NCBI GenBank assembly: GCA_903822005.1
Contig: CAIJNL010000025.1
Coordinates: 84,493 to 148,492 of the forward strand
DNA length: 64,000 nucleotides
Reading direction: 5' to 3'
From: an uncultured Nitrospiraceae bacterium
Lineage (GTDB): Bacteria > Nitrospirota > Thermodesulfovibrionia > Thermodesulfovibrionales > Dissulfurispiraceae
Shown: piece by piece, positions 28,334 through 36,877 of the stretch
How positions within the stretch are numbered: position 1 is the stretch's first letter
Layout: every line of letters begins with the position of its first letter
The notes under the pieces: model-generated
Told to the model about the DNA's origin: nothing
The model's database searches: none
What the model saw: only the letters and a program-made list of their open reading frames with translations
Made by a program: the position numbers and the translations under genes

Positions 28334-29694
28334 CAGGACTCATACTGTCTTCAATTGTCATAGTCTGGGTCGCCTATATGCTGGCAAAAAAGTTCAAGCC
28401 GCAGGGCGTATTGCTGACAGCCGGAGTCCTTCTGATGATCTTTGCGGTCGTGTTCGATATCGGAAGGATCCTGCCTGCGAAGCAGTCGACAGGTTTTATC
28501 GGCTTTGACATATTTGCAGCCCTGAAAGGGCTGATGAGCGACAGGCTGGCAGGGCTGGGTCTTACCATAATGTCTATCGGCGGATTTGTAAGGTATATGG
28601 AAAAATGCGGGGCAAACAGGGCCCTGGTAGAAGTTTCGACATATCCGCTCAAATTCATGAAATCACCGATGCTTGTGCTGATGATGGGATATACTGTCGG
28701 CCATATGGTGGATATATTCGTTCCGAGTCATGCGGGCCTGAGCCTGCTCCTGATGCTGACCTTATATCCGATCCTGGTTAAGGCAGGGATCAACAAGCTT
28801 ACAGCGGTCACCATCATAGCCACCGCAAAATTTACCGACATCGGCCCCATTTCATCAAACGCCATCCTGGCGGCACATACTGCGGGCCTCGATCCGGTCG
28901 TTTATTTCCTTAAATGGCAGATGCCGGTTGTCATAGCCCCAATATTTATAGTAGGTATAGCTCACTATTTCATCCAGCCCTGGTGGGAGAGACGGGAAGC
29001 GCTCGCGGGCATTCAGGATGTTGGCACGGATAAAGAACCTGCCGGAGAAAGGCCTCCGCTCATTTATGCCATCCTGCCGACCCTGCCGCTGGTACTGGTG
29101 ATTGTATTCTGTCCATTGGTAGTTACTTCGATCAAGATGGATGTTATTTCGGCAATGCTTATATGCACTATGGTGTCCATGCTCTTTGAAATTGTCCGTC
29201 TCAGGGACCTGCGCCTCGTAATGGACAACATCATGACCTTCTTTGAGGGTATGGGAACGCAGTTCGTAGTCGTGGTATCGCTTGTCATTTGCGCCGAGAC
29301 CTTTGGCATGGGTCTTGTAAAGATCGGCGCGGTCGATACCCTTATCCAGGGAGCGCAGTCGGCCGGGTTCGGGCTGAAGGCCATGGTTTTTATAATCAGC
29401 ATAATAATGGTTGCCTCTTCGTTCCTAATGGGTTCGGGCAATGCCTCATTCTTTGCCTTTGCGAGTCTTGCCCCGAACATAGCCGCATCCCTGAAGGTTG
29501 AGTCAGTGCTGATATTGCTGCCAATGGAAATCACATCCGGTTTTGGCCGCTGCATGTCTCCGATAACCCCGGCCATTGTTGCCATAGCGGGCATAGCAGG
29601 TGTGTCGCCTTTCCAGGTCGCCAAGCGCTGCGCGATACCGGTGGCACTCGGGCTGATTGCCAATATGATCTCGACCTATGTCATATTTTTATAA
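28330..29694 (+). CDS. DcuC-family dicarboxylate carrier (second copy)
   Basis: This 454-residue carrier has about 12 membrane helices and the same landmarks as the first copy: MSIGGFVRYMEKCGAN, DIFVPSHAGLSLLLM and TAKFTDIGPISSNAILAAH. Its ATG overlaps the stop codon of the LarA-type gene by four bases, so the two are translationally coupled. That makes it likely that this carrier moves the substrate or product of the LarA-type enzyme. It is a paralogue of the gene at 23543; conservation spans the full length, so both copies are probably functional. Confidence 0.87.
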   Translation: MTGLILSSIVIVWVAYMLAKKFKPQGVLLTAGVLLMIFAVVFDIGRILPAKQSTGFIGFDIFAALKGLMSDRLAGLGLTIMSIGGFVRYMEKCGANRALVEVSTYPLKFMKSPMLVLMMGYTVGHMVDIFVPSHAGLSLLLMLTLYPILVKAGINKLTAVTIIATAKFTDIGPISSNAILAAHTAGLDPVVYFLKWQMPVVIAPIFIVGIAHYFIQPWWERREALAGIQDVGTDKEPAGERPPLIYAILPTLPLVLVIVFCPLVVTSIKMDVISAMLICTMVSMLFEIVRLRDLRLVMDNIMTFFEGMGTQFVVVVSLVICAETFGMGLVKIGAVDTLIQGAQSAGFGLKAMVFIISIIMVASSFLMGSGNASFFAFASLAPNIAASLKVESVLILLPMEITSGFGRCMSPITPAIVAIAGIAGVSPFQVAKRCAIPVALGLIANMISTYVIFL

Positions 29695-29776
29695 TGCGCA
29701 GGATTGCAGGCGGAGCGGACCAAAAGCATCAGTATGATGAGAAGAGTCAGGAAAGCAAAAAGAAAGGAATAAAAAA

Positions 29777-31045
29777 ATGATATCCGTAAACATTCCATAT
29801 GGGAAAAGTCACATCAAAATCCAGATACCCGGGAAGCGCCTTGCCGGGATACTGGAATCGCGGGCACATCAATACAAGCCTGAGGCGGGTGAGGAAGAAC
29901 TTGTACGTAAGTCACTCGAAAATCCTATAGGGTCGCGCACGCTGAGTGAACTCGCAAAAGGACGTAACAAGGTCGTGATAATAACTAGCGACCATACGCG
30001 GCCGGTGCCGACTAAAATTATTGCCCCGCAACTGCTGGCCGAGATACGCAAAGGCAATCCCGGGGCGGACATCACCTTTCTGGTCGCTACCGGGTTTCAC
30101 CGCGCAACTACGGAAGCGGAATTGCTGAATAAATTCGGGCCCGGGATGCGGAAGAACGAAAAGATAGTTGTCCATAACTGCTGGGCACCGAATTCTATGA
30201 TCAATGCAGGTAAACTTCCGTCGGGTGGAGATCTGATAATCAACAAACTCGCGATGGAAGCCGACCTTCTCATTGCGGAAGGCTTTATAGAGCCCCATCT
30301 CTTTGCGGGGTTTTCGGGTGGACGGAAAAGCGTGCTGCCCGGCATTGTGAGCGAAGTGACCGTGCTGGCGAACCACTGTGCCGAGTTCATCGCCCATGAC
30401 AAGGCAAGGGCCGGAATCCTGAAAGGCAATCCCATGCATGAGGACATGGTGTATGCCGCCAAACAGGCCAAACTGGCATTCATTGCGAATGTGATAATCG
30501 ATTCAGACAAAAAGATTATCAAAGCAGTGGCCGGAGACCCCGAACAGGCCCATCTGGAGGGCTGCCGTTTTGCCGGAGAACTCGCGGCTGTCGAAGCGAA
30601 GCCTGCGGACATAGTCATTACCTCCAACGGCGGCTACCCGCTCGACCAGAATGTCTACCAGCACGTAAAAGCCCTGACCTCAGCCGAGTCTACCTGCAGG
30701 GAAGGCGGGGTAATCATCGCGTGCGCGGCCTGCAACGACGGGCATGGCAGCGAAGATCTCTACCACTGGCTCTGCGGAGGGGCAAAAGAGGCGATGGACA
30801 AAATAATGAAGATCGACAGGGATGCGACCATTCCGGACCAGTGGGCAACGCAGATCATGGCGCGCGTCCAGCTGAAACATACGGTCATATTTGTGACCGA
30901 TCAGTGCGACCACAAGATAATCACCGACATGGGTTTTAAGGCCGCATGCACATTTGAGGAAGCAATGGCAGCTGCCGAGGCAATAGTCGGTGCAGAATCA
31001 GGCATTACCGTGATTCCGGACGGAGTAGCTGTAATAGTGAACTGA
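29777..31045 (+). CDS. LarA-family nickel-pincer racemase/epimerase (second copy)
   Basis: This 422-residue protein has His108, His174, Lys184 and His200 in exactly the positions described for L. plantarum LarA (ATGFHR, EPHLFAGFSGGRKS, LANHCAEF), plus SDHTRPVPT. It should therefore carry the nickel-pincer cofactor and act on a 2-hydroxy carboxylate. It differs more from the first LarA copy than the two carriers differ from each other, so the two probably have different substrates. It is followed 30 bp downstream by the split UxaA-type dehydratase genes, which suggests that it supplies the right stereoisomer for dehydration or desulfonation (inference). Confidence 0.83.
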   Translation: MISVNIPYGKSHIKIQIPGKRLAGILESRAHQYKPEAGEEELVRKSLENPIGSRTLSELAKGRNKVVIITSDHTRPVPTKIIAPQLLAEIRKGNPGADITFLVATGFHRATTEAELLNKFGPGMRKNEKIVVHNCWAPNSMINAGKLPSGGDLIINKLAMEADLLIAEGFIEPHLFAGFSGGRKSVLPGIVSEVTVLANHCAEFIAHDKARAGILKGNPMHEDMVYAAKQAKLAFIANVIIDSDKKIIKAVAGDPEQAHLEGCRFAGELAAVEAKPADIVITSNGGYPLDQNVYQHVKALTSAESTCREGGVIIACAACNDGHGSEDLYHWLCGGAKEAMDKIMKIDRDATIPDQWATQIMARVQLKHTVIFVTDQCDHKIITDMGFKAACTFEEAMAAAEAIVGAESGITVIPDGVAVIVN

Positions 31046-31075
31046 TTATTACAAAGGAAGAAAGGGAGAAAAAAC

Positions 31076-31375
31076 ATGGCAATAGACGCAATAGTCCTGA
31101 ATGAAGCCGACAATGTTGCTACAGCGGTACAGGACCTTAAGGCAGGGCAGGAGGCATCTGTGCGGCTTAACCGCCTTCTCAACACGATAGGCATAAAAGA
31201 AGACATCCCGTACGGGCACAAGTTTGCAGTGAAGCCCGTCCGCAGCGGGGACGATATTCTGAAGTATGGAGAGGTCATTGGACGTGCGACAGCAGATATA
31301 GCAGTCGGTTGCCATGCCCATGTGCAGAACATCGAAAGCATGCGCGGTCGTGGCGACCTCGGGAAGGGGGCATAA
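31076..31375 (+). CDS. UxaA/SuyA-type dehydratase small subunit (SAF domain)
   Basis: This 99-residue protein matches the SAF N-terminal domain of altronate/galactarate dehydratases and the small subunit of sulfolactate sulfo-lyase: IPYGHKFAVKPVRSGDDILKYG in sequence, with the KYGEVIG pattern and a C-terminal HAHVQN. In fused family members this domain precedes the catalytic part; here it is a separate gene, two bases before the large-subunit gene. It probably binds substrate or metal in a complex with that subunit. The start is supported by GAAAGGGAG upstream. Confidence 0.85.
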   Translation: MAIDAIVLNEADNVATAVQDLKAGQEASVRLNRLLNTIGIKEDIPYGHKFAVKPVRSGDDILKYGEVIGRATADIAVGCHAHVQNIESMRGRGDLGKGA

Positions 31376-31377
31376 AT

Positions 31378-32538
31378 ATGGAATTCATGGGATATCGCCG
31401 CTCGGACGGCACAGTGGGTACACGCAATTATGTGGGAGTTTTGTCAGCAGTTGTATGCGTAAACGAAGTAGTCGAAGGCATTGTCCGCCAGGTGCAGGGC
31501 ACGGCCCGTTTCACGCACCATCAAGGCTGCTGCCAGACCCCGCTGGATATCGGACTGGTCAACAAGGCGCTGAAAGGCCTGGGCTGCAATCCTAATCTGC
31601 ATTCAGTGCTGCTCATCAGCCTCGGCTGCGAGAGCACCAATCTTGAAGAAGTAATAGCTGCGATACGCGCCAGCGGCAAAAGGGTGGAGCATCTCGCTGT
31701 ACAGGAAACCGGCGGATCGGCGCGTACTATCGCGCAAGGGGTACTGCTCGCGCAGGAAATGGTTGGCGAGGCGTCCCGCCGGCAGAGAGAACCCTTTCCG
31801 ATAAGCAATCTGGTAATGGGCATGAAATGCGGCAGCTCTGATACGACCTCTGGCCTGGTGCCGAACCCGGCCATCGGGGTCACTTCTGACCTGCTGGTTG
31901 CCGCGGGCGGAGTCTCCATCCTGGGCGAAGTGACCGAATTCATCGGGGCTGAACATATACTGATACGTCATGCTGCAAACGAGACGGTGGCGCAGGGCAT
32001 TCTCAAGCTGGTGGAACGCATGGAAAAAAGGGCCATGGCAGTCGGGGAAGACATTCGCGGCGGGCAGCCGACCGGAGGCAACATCAAGGGCGGGCTTACC
32101 ACTATCGAGGAAAAATCGCTCGGGGCAATCGCGAAAGCCGGCACAGCGCCTATCCAGGCTGTTTATGAATACGGCGAGCGCCCGACTGTAAAGGGGCTGG
32201 TAGTTATGGATTCTCCTGGCCGCGAGCCCGAGATCCTGACCGGACTTGCCGCCGCAGGCGCGAATGTCATAGTGTTCGCAACCGGACGCGGCGCGCCTCA
32301 GGGTTTTCCGTTTGTGCCTGTGCTCAAGATTACGGGCAGCCGCACTGCGGCCGAGAAGATGAGCGACCACATCGATATGGACTTAAGCGCGGTCATAGAC
32401 GGCGGGGACACAATTCCTGACGCTGGACAGCGGATACTCGAAGAACTTGTCCGCGTCGCTTCCGGGGCAATGACCAAGGCTGAAATATCGGGCTATGTAA
32501 ATTCAATGGATATCTATATGCTGGGGCCCGTCATTTAA
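31378..32538 (+). CDS. UxaA/GarD/SuyB-type dehydratase large subunit
   Basis: The ATG at 31378 lies two bases after the small-subunit stop. This 386-residue protein has the family opening GYRRSDGTVGTRNYVGVL, and Cys residues in HQGCCQ, LGCES and MKCGSSD that fit an iron-sulfur or iron site. Relatives dehydrate altronate, galactarate or other sugar acids to 2-keto-3-deoxy acids, or remove sulfite from sulfolactate to give pyruvate. The split into two genes resembles SuyA/SuyB and split UxaA proteins. Because an Ldh2-type dehydrogenase, a family that includes sulfolactate dehydrogenases, lies in the same island, sulfolactate is one candidate; sugar acids are equally possible. Confidence 0.83.
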   Translation: MEFMGYRRSDGTVGTRNYVGVLSAVVCVNEVVEGIVRQVQGTARFTHHQGCCQTPLDIGLVNKALKGLGCNPNLHSVLLISLGCESTNLEEVIAAIRASGKRVEHLAVQETGGSARTIAQGVLLAQEMVGEASRRQREPFPISNLVMGMKCGSSDTTSGLVPNPAIGVTSDLLVAAGGVSILGEVTEFIGAEHILIRHAANETVAQGILKLVERMEKRAMAVGEDIRGGQPTGGNIKGGLTTIEEKSLGAIAKAGTAPIQAVYEYGERPTVKGLVVMDSPGREPEILTGLAAAGANVIVFATGRGAPQGFPFVPVLKITGSRTAAEKMSDHIDMDLSAVIDGGDTIPDAGQRILEELVRVASGAMTKAEISGYVNSMDIYMLGPVI

Positions 32539-32570
32539 GAGATGCCCCCGGTTGAAAACATATTCAGGTT

Positions 32571-32593
32571 CATACTATATAATATAGAGTATG
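32571..32593 (+). promoter_or_regulatory. operator-like palindrome overlapping the start of the second GntR gene
   Basis: A 23-bp near-palindrome with arms CATACT and AGTATG spans 32571-32593 and includes the ATG at 32591. A TATAAT (32578-32583) lies 7 bases before that ATG, and no ribosome-binding site is visible, so a leaderless, autoregulated transcript is plausible. Confidence 0.5.
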
Positions 32594-33280
32594 AAAAAGC
32601 TGAAAAAAGACCCAAAACCGGGCAAAAACCCGACTATGAGCAAGAAGCAGCTTGCTTATGAGTATATACGTTCGAAGATCCAGGATGAGACCTATGTGCC
32701 GGGTTCGCGTATAGTAATCGACCGGATCGCGCGGGAACTGAAATTAAGCATCATCCCTGTGCGGGAAGCCATACAGCAGCTTGAAGCGGACGGATATATA
32801 CAGGTCATACCTTACAGCGGGGCCGTTGTCCAGCTGATGAACGAGTATGATTTTCAGGAAACCATCGGGGTGCTTGCTGTTCTGGACGGCGCAGCCACCG
32901 CATTTGCGGCCGGGAAAATGACGCAGCAGGACATTGCCAGGCTCGAGAGCATAAACGAAGCCATGAGGGAGGCCCTTTATAACTTTAAATTCGAGCAGGT
33001 CGGCGAGCTGAACAGGAAATTTCATGAAGTAATATATAAAAAATGCGGCAACTCGTATCTGCATGACAGATTGAAACTTACCTGGCAGAGGCTTTCGCAG
33101 ATCCGCAAATCCGTTTTTTCCCTTGTTCCCCAGCGCGCGAAAGATGCGATCAGGGAGCATGAAGAGCTTATTAAACTGCTTAAAGAATCGGCTTCTCCGG
33201 CGAAGCTGGAGAAGTTTATCCGTCAGCACAAGATGAACATGCTGACTGCCTTTCTGAACCGTAAAGAGGCGCGGCGATGA
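32591..33280 (+). CDS. GntR family regulator, FCD subgroup (second copy)
   Basis: This 229-residue regulator has a basic N-terminal extension (KKLKKDPKPGKNP), a winged helix-turn-helix (about 20-80, with VPVREAI-like IPVREAIQQLEADGYIQ) and an FCD effector domain. It differs clearly from the regulator at 19745. It is the last gene of the first catabolic run, 52 bp after the dehydratase large subunit, and is followed by a terminator; the MFS and enolase-superfamily genes lie beyond. It probably responds to a carboxylic or sugar acid and controls one or both halves of the island. Confidence 0.88.
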   Translation: MKKLKKDPKPGKNPTMSKKQLAYEYIRSKIQDETYVPGSRIVIDRIARELKLSIIPVREAIQQLEADGYIQVIPYSGAVVQLMNEYDFQETIGVLAVLDGAATAFAAGKMTQQDIARLESINEAMREALYNFKFEQVGELNRKFHEVIYKKCGNSYLHDRLKLTWQRLSQIRKSVFSLVPQRAKDAIREHEELIKLLKESASPAKLEKFIRQHKMNMLTAFLNRKEARR

Positions 33281-33324
33281 ACTGACAAGGTTCGGCAGCG
33301 TTCCATTTATTGCTATTTTCCGGA

Positions 33325-33358
33325 ATCCCGGGTGGACAGATCTCTCCCGGGATTTTTT
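33325..33358 (+). terminator. rho-independent terminator after the second GntR gene
   Basis: An 8-bp stem (ATCCCGGG 33325-33332 with CCCGGGAT 33346-33353) and a 13-base loop are followed by TTTTTT. It closes the long operon upstream. Confidence 0.85.
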
Positions 33359-33484
33359 ATGCGACTGTTTGCGGCAGGAGACCGGTGCCTCCGGAATAGT
33401 GCATGTTCCATATGGTGGTGGGGACGCTGCCCGACAAGAAAAATAACTTGCAAAACAGCCTGGAGATAATATATATTCTTAGGG

Positions 33485-33526
33485 ATAAATAATATATGAT
33501 TTTAAGATAAAAGATATATTATTTAT
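33485..33526. promoter_or_regulatory. AT-rich inverted repeat upstream of the MFS gene
   Basis: There are two perfect 13-bp arms, ATAAATAATATAT (33485-33497) and ATATATTATTTAT (33514-33526), 16 bp apart. The left arm read in reverse shares CATATATTAT with both arms of the palindrome at 20617. A further ATAATATATAT lies at 33466. These are probably binding sites for one of the GntR regulators (inference). Confidence 0.55.
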
Positions 33527-33662
33527 GAACTATGATGATATCTTTTTTGCAGAAAGGAGAGAAAGTTGGCCCTGTTTCAGGATTGCCCGCAGGCAGTTTC
33601 AGACGAAATTATTTCAAAGGATCATTTTAGCGAGAAAATAAGCATTACCGGGGGGGAAGGTC

Positions 33663-34961
33663 ATGTCAGCACAGGTTGAGGTTAGTCAGGCTGTGAATGT
33701 AAACGAGAAACCGACAAAGCAGCGCCTTGTAATTATAGCGGTACTGGTTGTCGGCATAATGGTCGCCTATCTGGACCGTGTGAACGTATCGGTCCTGGGC
33801 GCCAATGATCAGTTTTTGATGTACATGGGGATCAAGGGACAGCCGGTACAGATCGGCATGATGATGTCTCTTTTTCTGGCGGCCTACGGACTCGCAAATA
33901 TTACGCTGAGCCCGCTGGGTGATTATCTGGGACCGCGCAAGGCGATGTGTATCTGCATTGTTTTGTGGACCATTTCTCTTTTTGTCGGAGGCTTTGCAAC
34001 CAGTTTCACCATATTTCTTATTGCCCGCATTATTCTCGGTGTAGGCGAGGGTTTTTATTATCCGATGCAGAGCCTCTTTGTCAAAAACTGGATCCCGCCA
34101 CAGGAACGCGGCAGGGCAAACGCCACTTGGGTGATCGGGCAGTCACTGGCGCCCGCCATAGCCATGCCCCTGTTTGCTTATGTAATCGGCAACTTTGGCT
34201 GGCAGGTCAGCTTTTATTTGTGTATAGCAATAGGATTCATTCCGCTTTATCTGCTCTGGTACCACACTACAGACAAACCGTCCGAAAGCAAAAAAATCAA
34301 TGCCCTTGAACTCAAGCATATTGAAGACGGCATGGCAAGAGAGAGGAAGAGCGGGGAAACTGCCGAAAAGCAGACCCTTTTGCAGAGGATCAAACCCTTT
34401 GCGACGAATTATCAGTACTGGCTTCTCGCGCTCTGGTACATGTGCCTGCAGTTCATCTTCTGGGGCCTGATATCATGGCTGCCCGCTTATCTTAAATCAG
34501 CGCGCGGTTTTACCTGGACCGAAATGGGCTGGATGGCGTCCCTGCCGTTTATAATGACGGTAATCACAAAAGCAGTGAACGGCTGGCTCAACGACAAGAT
34601 CGGCCGGAGCGCTCCGCTTCTCAGCGTGACCATGCTTTTCAGCGCCGTCTGCGTATATTTTGCCGCTACTGTCAGCGGCAGATACGAATCGGCCATTCTG
34701 TTGTCATTAGCCTTTGGTTTTACCTCGATGTCAACATCTTCAGCCTGGACCCTGCTGCAGGGCCTGGTGCCGGGGAGGTCGCTGTCGACCGCTGCCGGGA
34801 CCATGAACGGGCTAGCGACCGGTTTTTCCTCGTTGTCGCCGGTCATAATCGGCGCTGTTATAGGTTTGACGAGTGATTACGAAAGCGGTCTGCTCTGCCT
34901 GGTGGGAGTGGGTCTGCTCGCATCGGCCACAGCAGGCATTTTGACACTGAAAAAACATTAA
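33663..34961 (+). CDS. MFS transporter, anion:cation symporter (ACS) family
   Basis: This 432-residue protein has 12 membrane helices and the MFS/ACS signatures: VAYLDRVNVSV in helix 1, GDYLGPRKA in the loop after helix 2, and GVGEGFYYPMQ in helix 4. ACS carriers of this type (hexuronate, glucarate, galactonate transporters) take up organic anions with protons. The enolase-superfamily dehydratase gene lies 59 bp downstream, so uptake of a sugar acid that this enzyme dehydrates is the most likely pairing. The substrate is not provable from sequence. Confidence 0.88.
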   Translation: MSAQVEVSQAVNVNEKPTKQRLVIIAVLVVGIMVAYLDRVNVSVLGANDQFLMYMGIKGQPVQIGMMMSLFLAAYGLANITLSPLGDYLGPRKAMCICIVLWTISLFVGGFATSFTIFLIARIILGVGEGFYYPMQSLFVKNWIPPQERGRANATWVIGQSLAPAIAMPLFAYVIGNFGWQVSFYLCIAIGFIPLYLLWYHTTDKPSESKKINALELKHIEDGMARERKSGETAEKQTLLQRIKPFATNYQYWLLALWYMCLQFIFWGLISWLPAYLKSARGFTWTEMGWMASLPFIMTVITKAVNGWLNDKIGRSAPLLSVTMLFSAVCVYFAATVSGRYESAILLSLAFGFTSMSTSSAWTLLQGLVPGRSLSTAAGTMNGLATGFSSLSPVIIGAVIGLTSDYESGLLCLVGVGLLASATAGILTLKKH

Positions 34962-35020
34962 CGAATTACAGACTTTTTTAAAAAATTAAAGCGTAAGGAA
35001 ATAACAGGAGGTAGCAATCG

Positions 35021-36211
35021 ATGAAAATTACGAGTGTAGACATTATTGATGTAGCCAATGATTTTTCGTCGGCAACGAGCAAGTGGCGTCCGGTAGTTGT
35101 CAGGATCAACACGGACGAGGGGATAACCGGGTTTGGCGAAGTGGGGCTTGCATATGGAGTCGGGGCCTCTGCAGGTTTCGGCATGGCCAAGGACCTTGCG
35201 AAGATCATCATCGGGATGGACCCGATGAAAAACGAGGCGATCTGGGACAAGATGCAGAAGAAGACCTTTTGGGGCCAGGGAGGCGGGACAATCTTTTCTG
35301 CGGGCATGAGCGGCATCGACATCGCTCTCTGGGACATCAAGGGCAAGGCGCTCAACACCCCGATCTATCAGCTGCTGGGCGGAAAGACGCGCGACAAGAT
35401 CAGGGCCTACGCGAGCCAGATCCAGTTCGGCTGGGGAGATGGCAGCGACAAAGCGATGCTGATCGAGCCGAAGCAGTATGCCGAAGCAGCGCTGATAGCT
35501 GTTTCCGAAGGATATGATTCGCTGAAAGTAGACGCGATTGCGATGGATGAAAAAGGCAACTGGAATCAGCGCAATCTTAACGGCGTGCTTTCGGACAGGA
35601 CACTCAGACTCGGCTACAACAGGCTTAAAGCCATAAGGGATGCTGTCGGTCCAGATGTGGACATAATCGCAGAGATGCATTCATTTACAGATACAACCGC
35701 GGCCATCCAGTTCGGCAGGATGATTGAAGAGCTTGGCATCTACTATTATGAAGAGCCTGTAATGCCGCTGAATCCCAAACAGATGAAGAAAGTGGCAGAC
35801 AACGTAAGAATTCCGATTGCTGCAGGCGAAAGGATTTATACCAGGTGGGGTTACAGGCCGTTCTTTGAAGACGGGTCAATCGACGTAATACAGCCTGATA
35901 TATGCACCTGCGGCGGCCTTACCGAGGTCAAGAAGATCTGCGACATGGCCCATGTCTATGACGTTACCGTGCAGATACATGTCTGCGGCGGACCAATCTC
36001 GACAGCAGCGGCACTGCAGGTCGAGGCGGCAATACCTAATTTTTTGATCCACGAGCTTCACAGGTACGCCCTGCTTCTGCCGAATACTAAGAGCTGCAAG
36101 TACAACTATCTGCCGTCCAAGGGCGTTTATGAAGTGCCGGATCTGCCGGGACTCGGGCAGGAACTGACAGAGGAGACGATCAAGGCTTCTATAATAGAAA
36201 CAGTTAAGTAA
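35021..36211 (+). CDS. mandelate racemase/galactonate dehydratase-like enolase-superfamily enzyme
   Basis: This 396-residue protein has the N-terminal capping domain and TIM-barrel of the enolase superfamily. Likely Mg ligands are Glu218 (AEMHSF), a Glu of EEP (244/245) and Glu270 (AAGER). His220, next to the first ligand, and His320 (VQIHVCGG) match the acid and base positions of D-galactonate dehydratase, although that enzyme has Asp at the first ligand. Sugar-acid dehydration to a 2-keto-3-deoxy acid is the likely chemistry. AGGAGG upstream of the ATG supports the start. It is probably co-transcribed with the ACS carrier gene. Confidence 0.87.
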   Translation: MKITSVDIIDVANDFSSATSKWRPVVVRINTDEGITGFGEVGLAYGVGASAGFGMAKDLAKIIIGMDPMKNEAIWDKMQKKTFWGQGGGTIFSAGMSGIDIALWDIKGKALNTPIYQLLGGKTRDKIRAYASQIQFGWGDGSDKAMLIEPKQYAEAALIAVSEGYDSLKVDAIAMDEKGNWNQRNLNGVLSDRTLRLGYNRLKAIRDAVGPDVDIIAEMHSFTDTTAAIQFGRMIEELGIYYYEEPVMPLNPKQMKKVADNVRIPIAAGERIYTRWGYRPFFEDGSIDVIQPDICTCGGLTEVKKICDMAHVYDVTVQIHVCGGPISTAAALQVEAAIPNFLIHELHRYALLLPNTKSCKYNYLPSKGVYEVPDLPGLGQELTEETIKASIIETVK

Positions 36212-36538
36212 GGCATCCTGAGATATCTCCCCGGCAAGTGTAATAGACATTTGTCGGGGAGATTATTGTGCAGTCCCGAAATTATGTCTGTCATCATCAG
36301 GCCCTAAGAGAGTTTGGTTGAAGAGGATAATAATTTGAGGGATATGCGGAGATTGTCTCAAGGCCGAATACCTTGCAGGTAATTTCCAATATTTCGCTTC
36401 ATCATAGCATATAGCTTTAAATAAAACAATACAAAAGAAGCCATAATTTTAATGGCGCGGATGATATTTCACTTGGCATTTTATGATATTACGGGGTAAA
36501 AACTTGCGAGGTATTTCAGGGCTGTTTGAATTGATCTG
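36212..36538. other. intergenic region at the right edge of the catabolic island
   Basis: Apart from the stem-loop at 36225-36263, this AT-rich stretch shows no open frame, tRNA or repeat that I can support. Confidence 0.5.
36225..36263. terminator. stem-loop after the enolase-superfamily gene
   Basis: There is a 13-bp stem (36225-36237 with 36251-36263, one G-T pair) and a 13-base loop, 13 bp after the stop codon. The T-run behind it is poor, so termination efficiency is uncertain. Confidence 0.6.
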
Positions 36539-36877
36539 CTACGCGCCTATTATCTCATTCAGTCCGTCGACAACCTGGTCTATTTCCTCAGGAGTAACTC
36601 TTCCGATTATTGTCCCGATTCTCTCGACAGAAAGTGTCCTAATCTGACTTATCTTTACCCATGACTGTTTAGGCAATTTTGAGGTTCTTAATTCAAGGGT
36701 AAGAGGAAATCCAGCTCTCTGGGGCTGACTGGTAAGAGCAACGGCAATAACCGTCCCCGAGCGTTCATTGAAAATATCCTGACTTAAAATCAAAACAGGA
36801 CGTAAGCCCTCCTGCTCACGGCCTCTCACCGGGTTCAAATCAGCCCATCTAATGTCGCCCCTTAGTATTCGGGCCAT
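36539..36877 (-). CDS. MazF/PemK-type endoribonuclease toxin
   Basis: This 112-residue protein matches the MazF/PemK/Kid family: RGDIRWADLNPVRGREQEG at the N-terminus, then LRPVLILSQDIFNE, ALTSQ and the conserved C-terminal region. These toxins cleave mRNA at short sequences and are held inactive by the partner antitoxin. The start overlaps the antitoxin gene by 16 bases, so translation is coupled. All core segments are present and the length is normal, so it should be active. Confidence 0.9.
   Translation of the reverse strand: MARILRGDIRWADLNPVRGREQEGLRPVLILSQDIFNERSGTVIAVALTSQPQRAGFPLTLELRTSKLPKQSWVKISQIRTLSVERIGTIIGRVTPEEIDQVVDGLNEIIGA

Larger units (their letters stand above)
33281..33662. 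other. intergenic region with terminator, AT-rich inverted repeats and a leader
   Basis: After the terminator come an AT-rich block (33466-33526) with operator-like repeats and a GAAAGGAGAG at about 33553. A 37-codon frame from a TTG at 33566 overlaps the MFS start in another frame; its reality is uncertain. No RNA gene is recognised. Confidence 0.5.
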
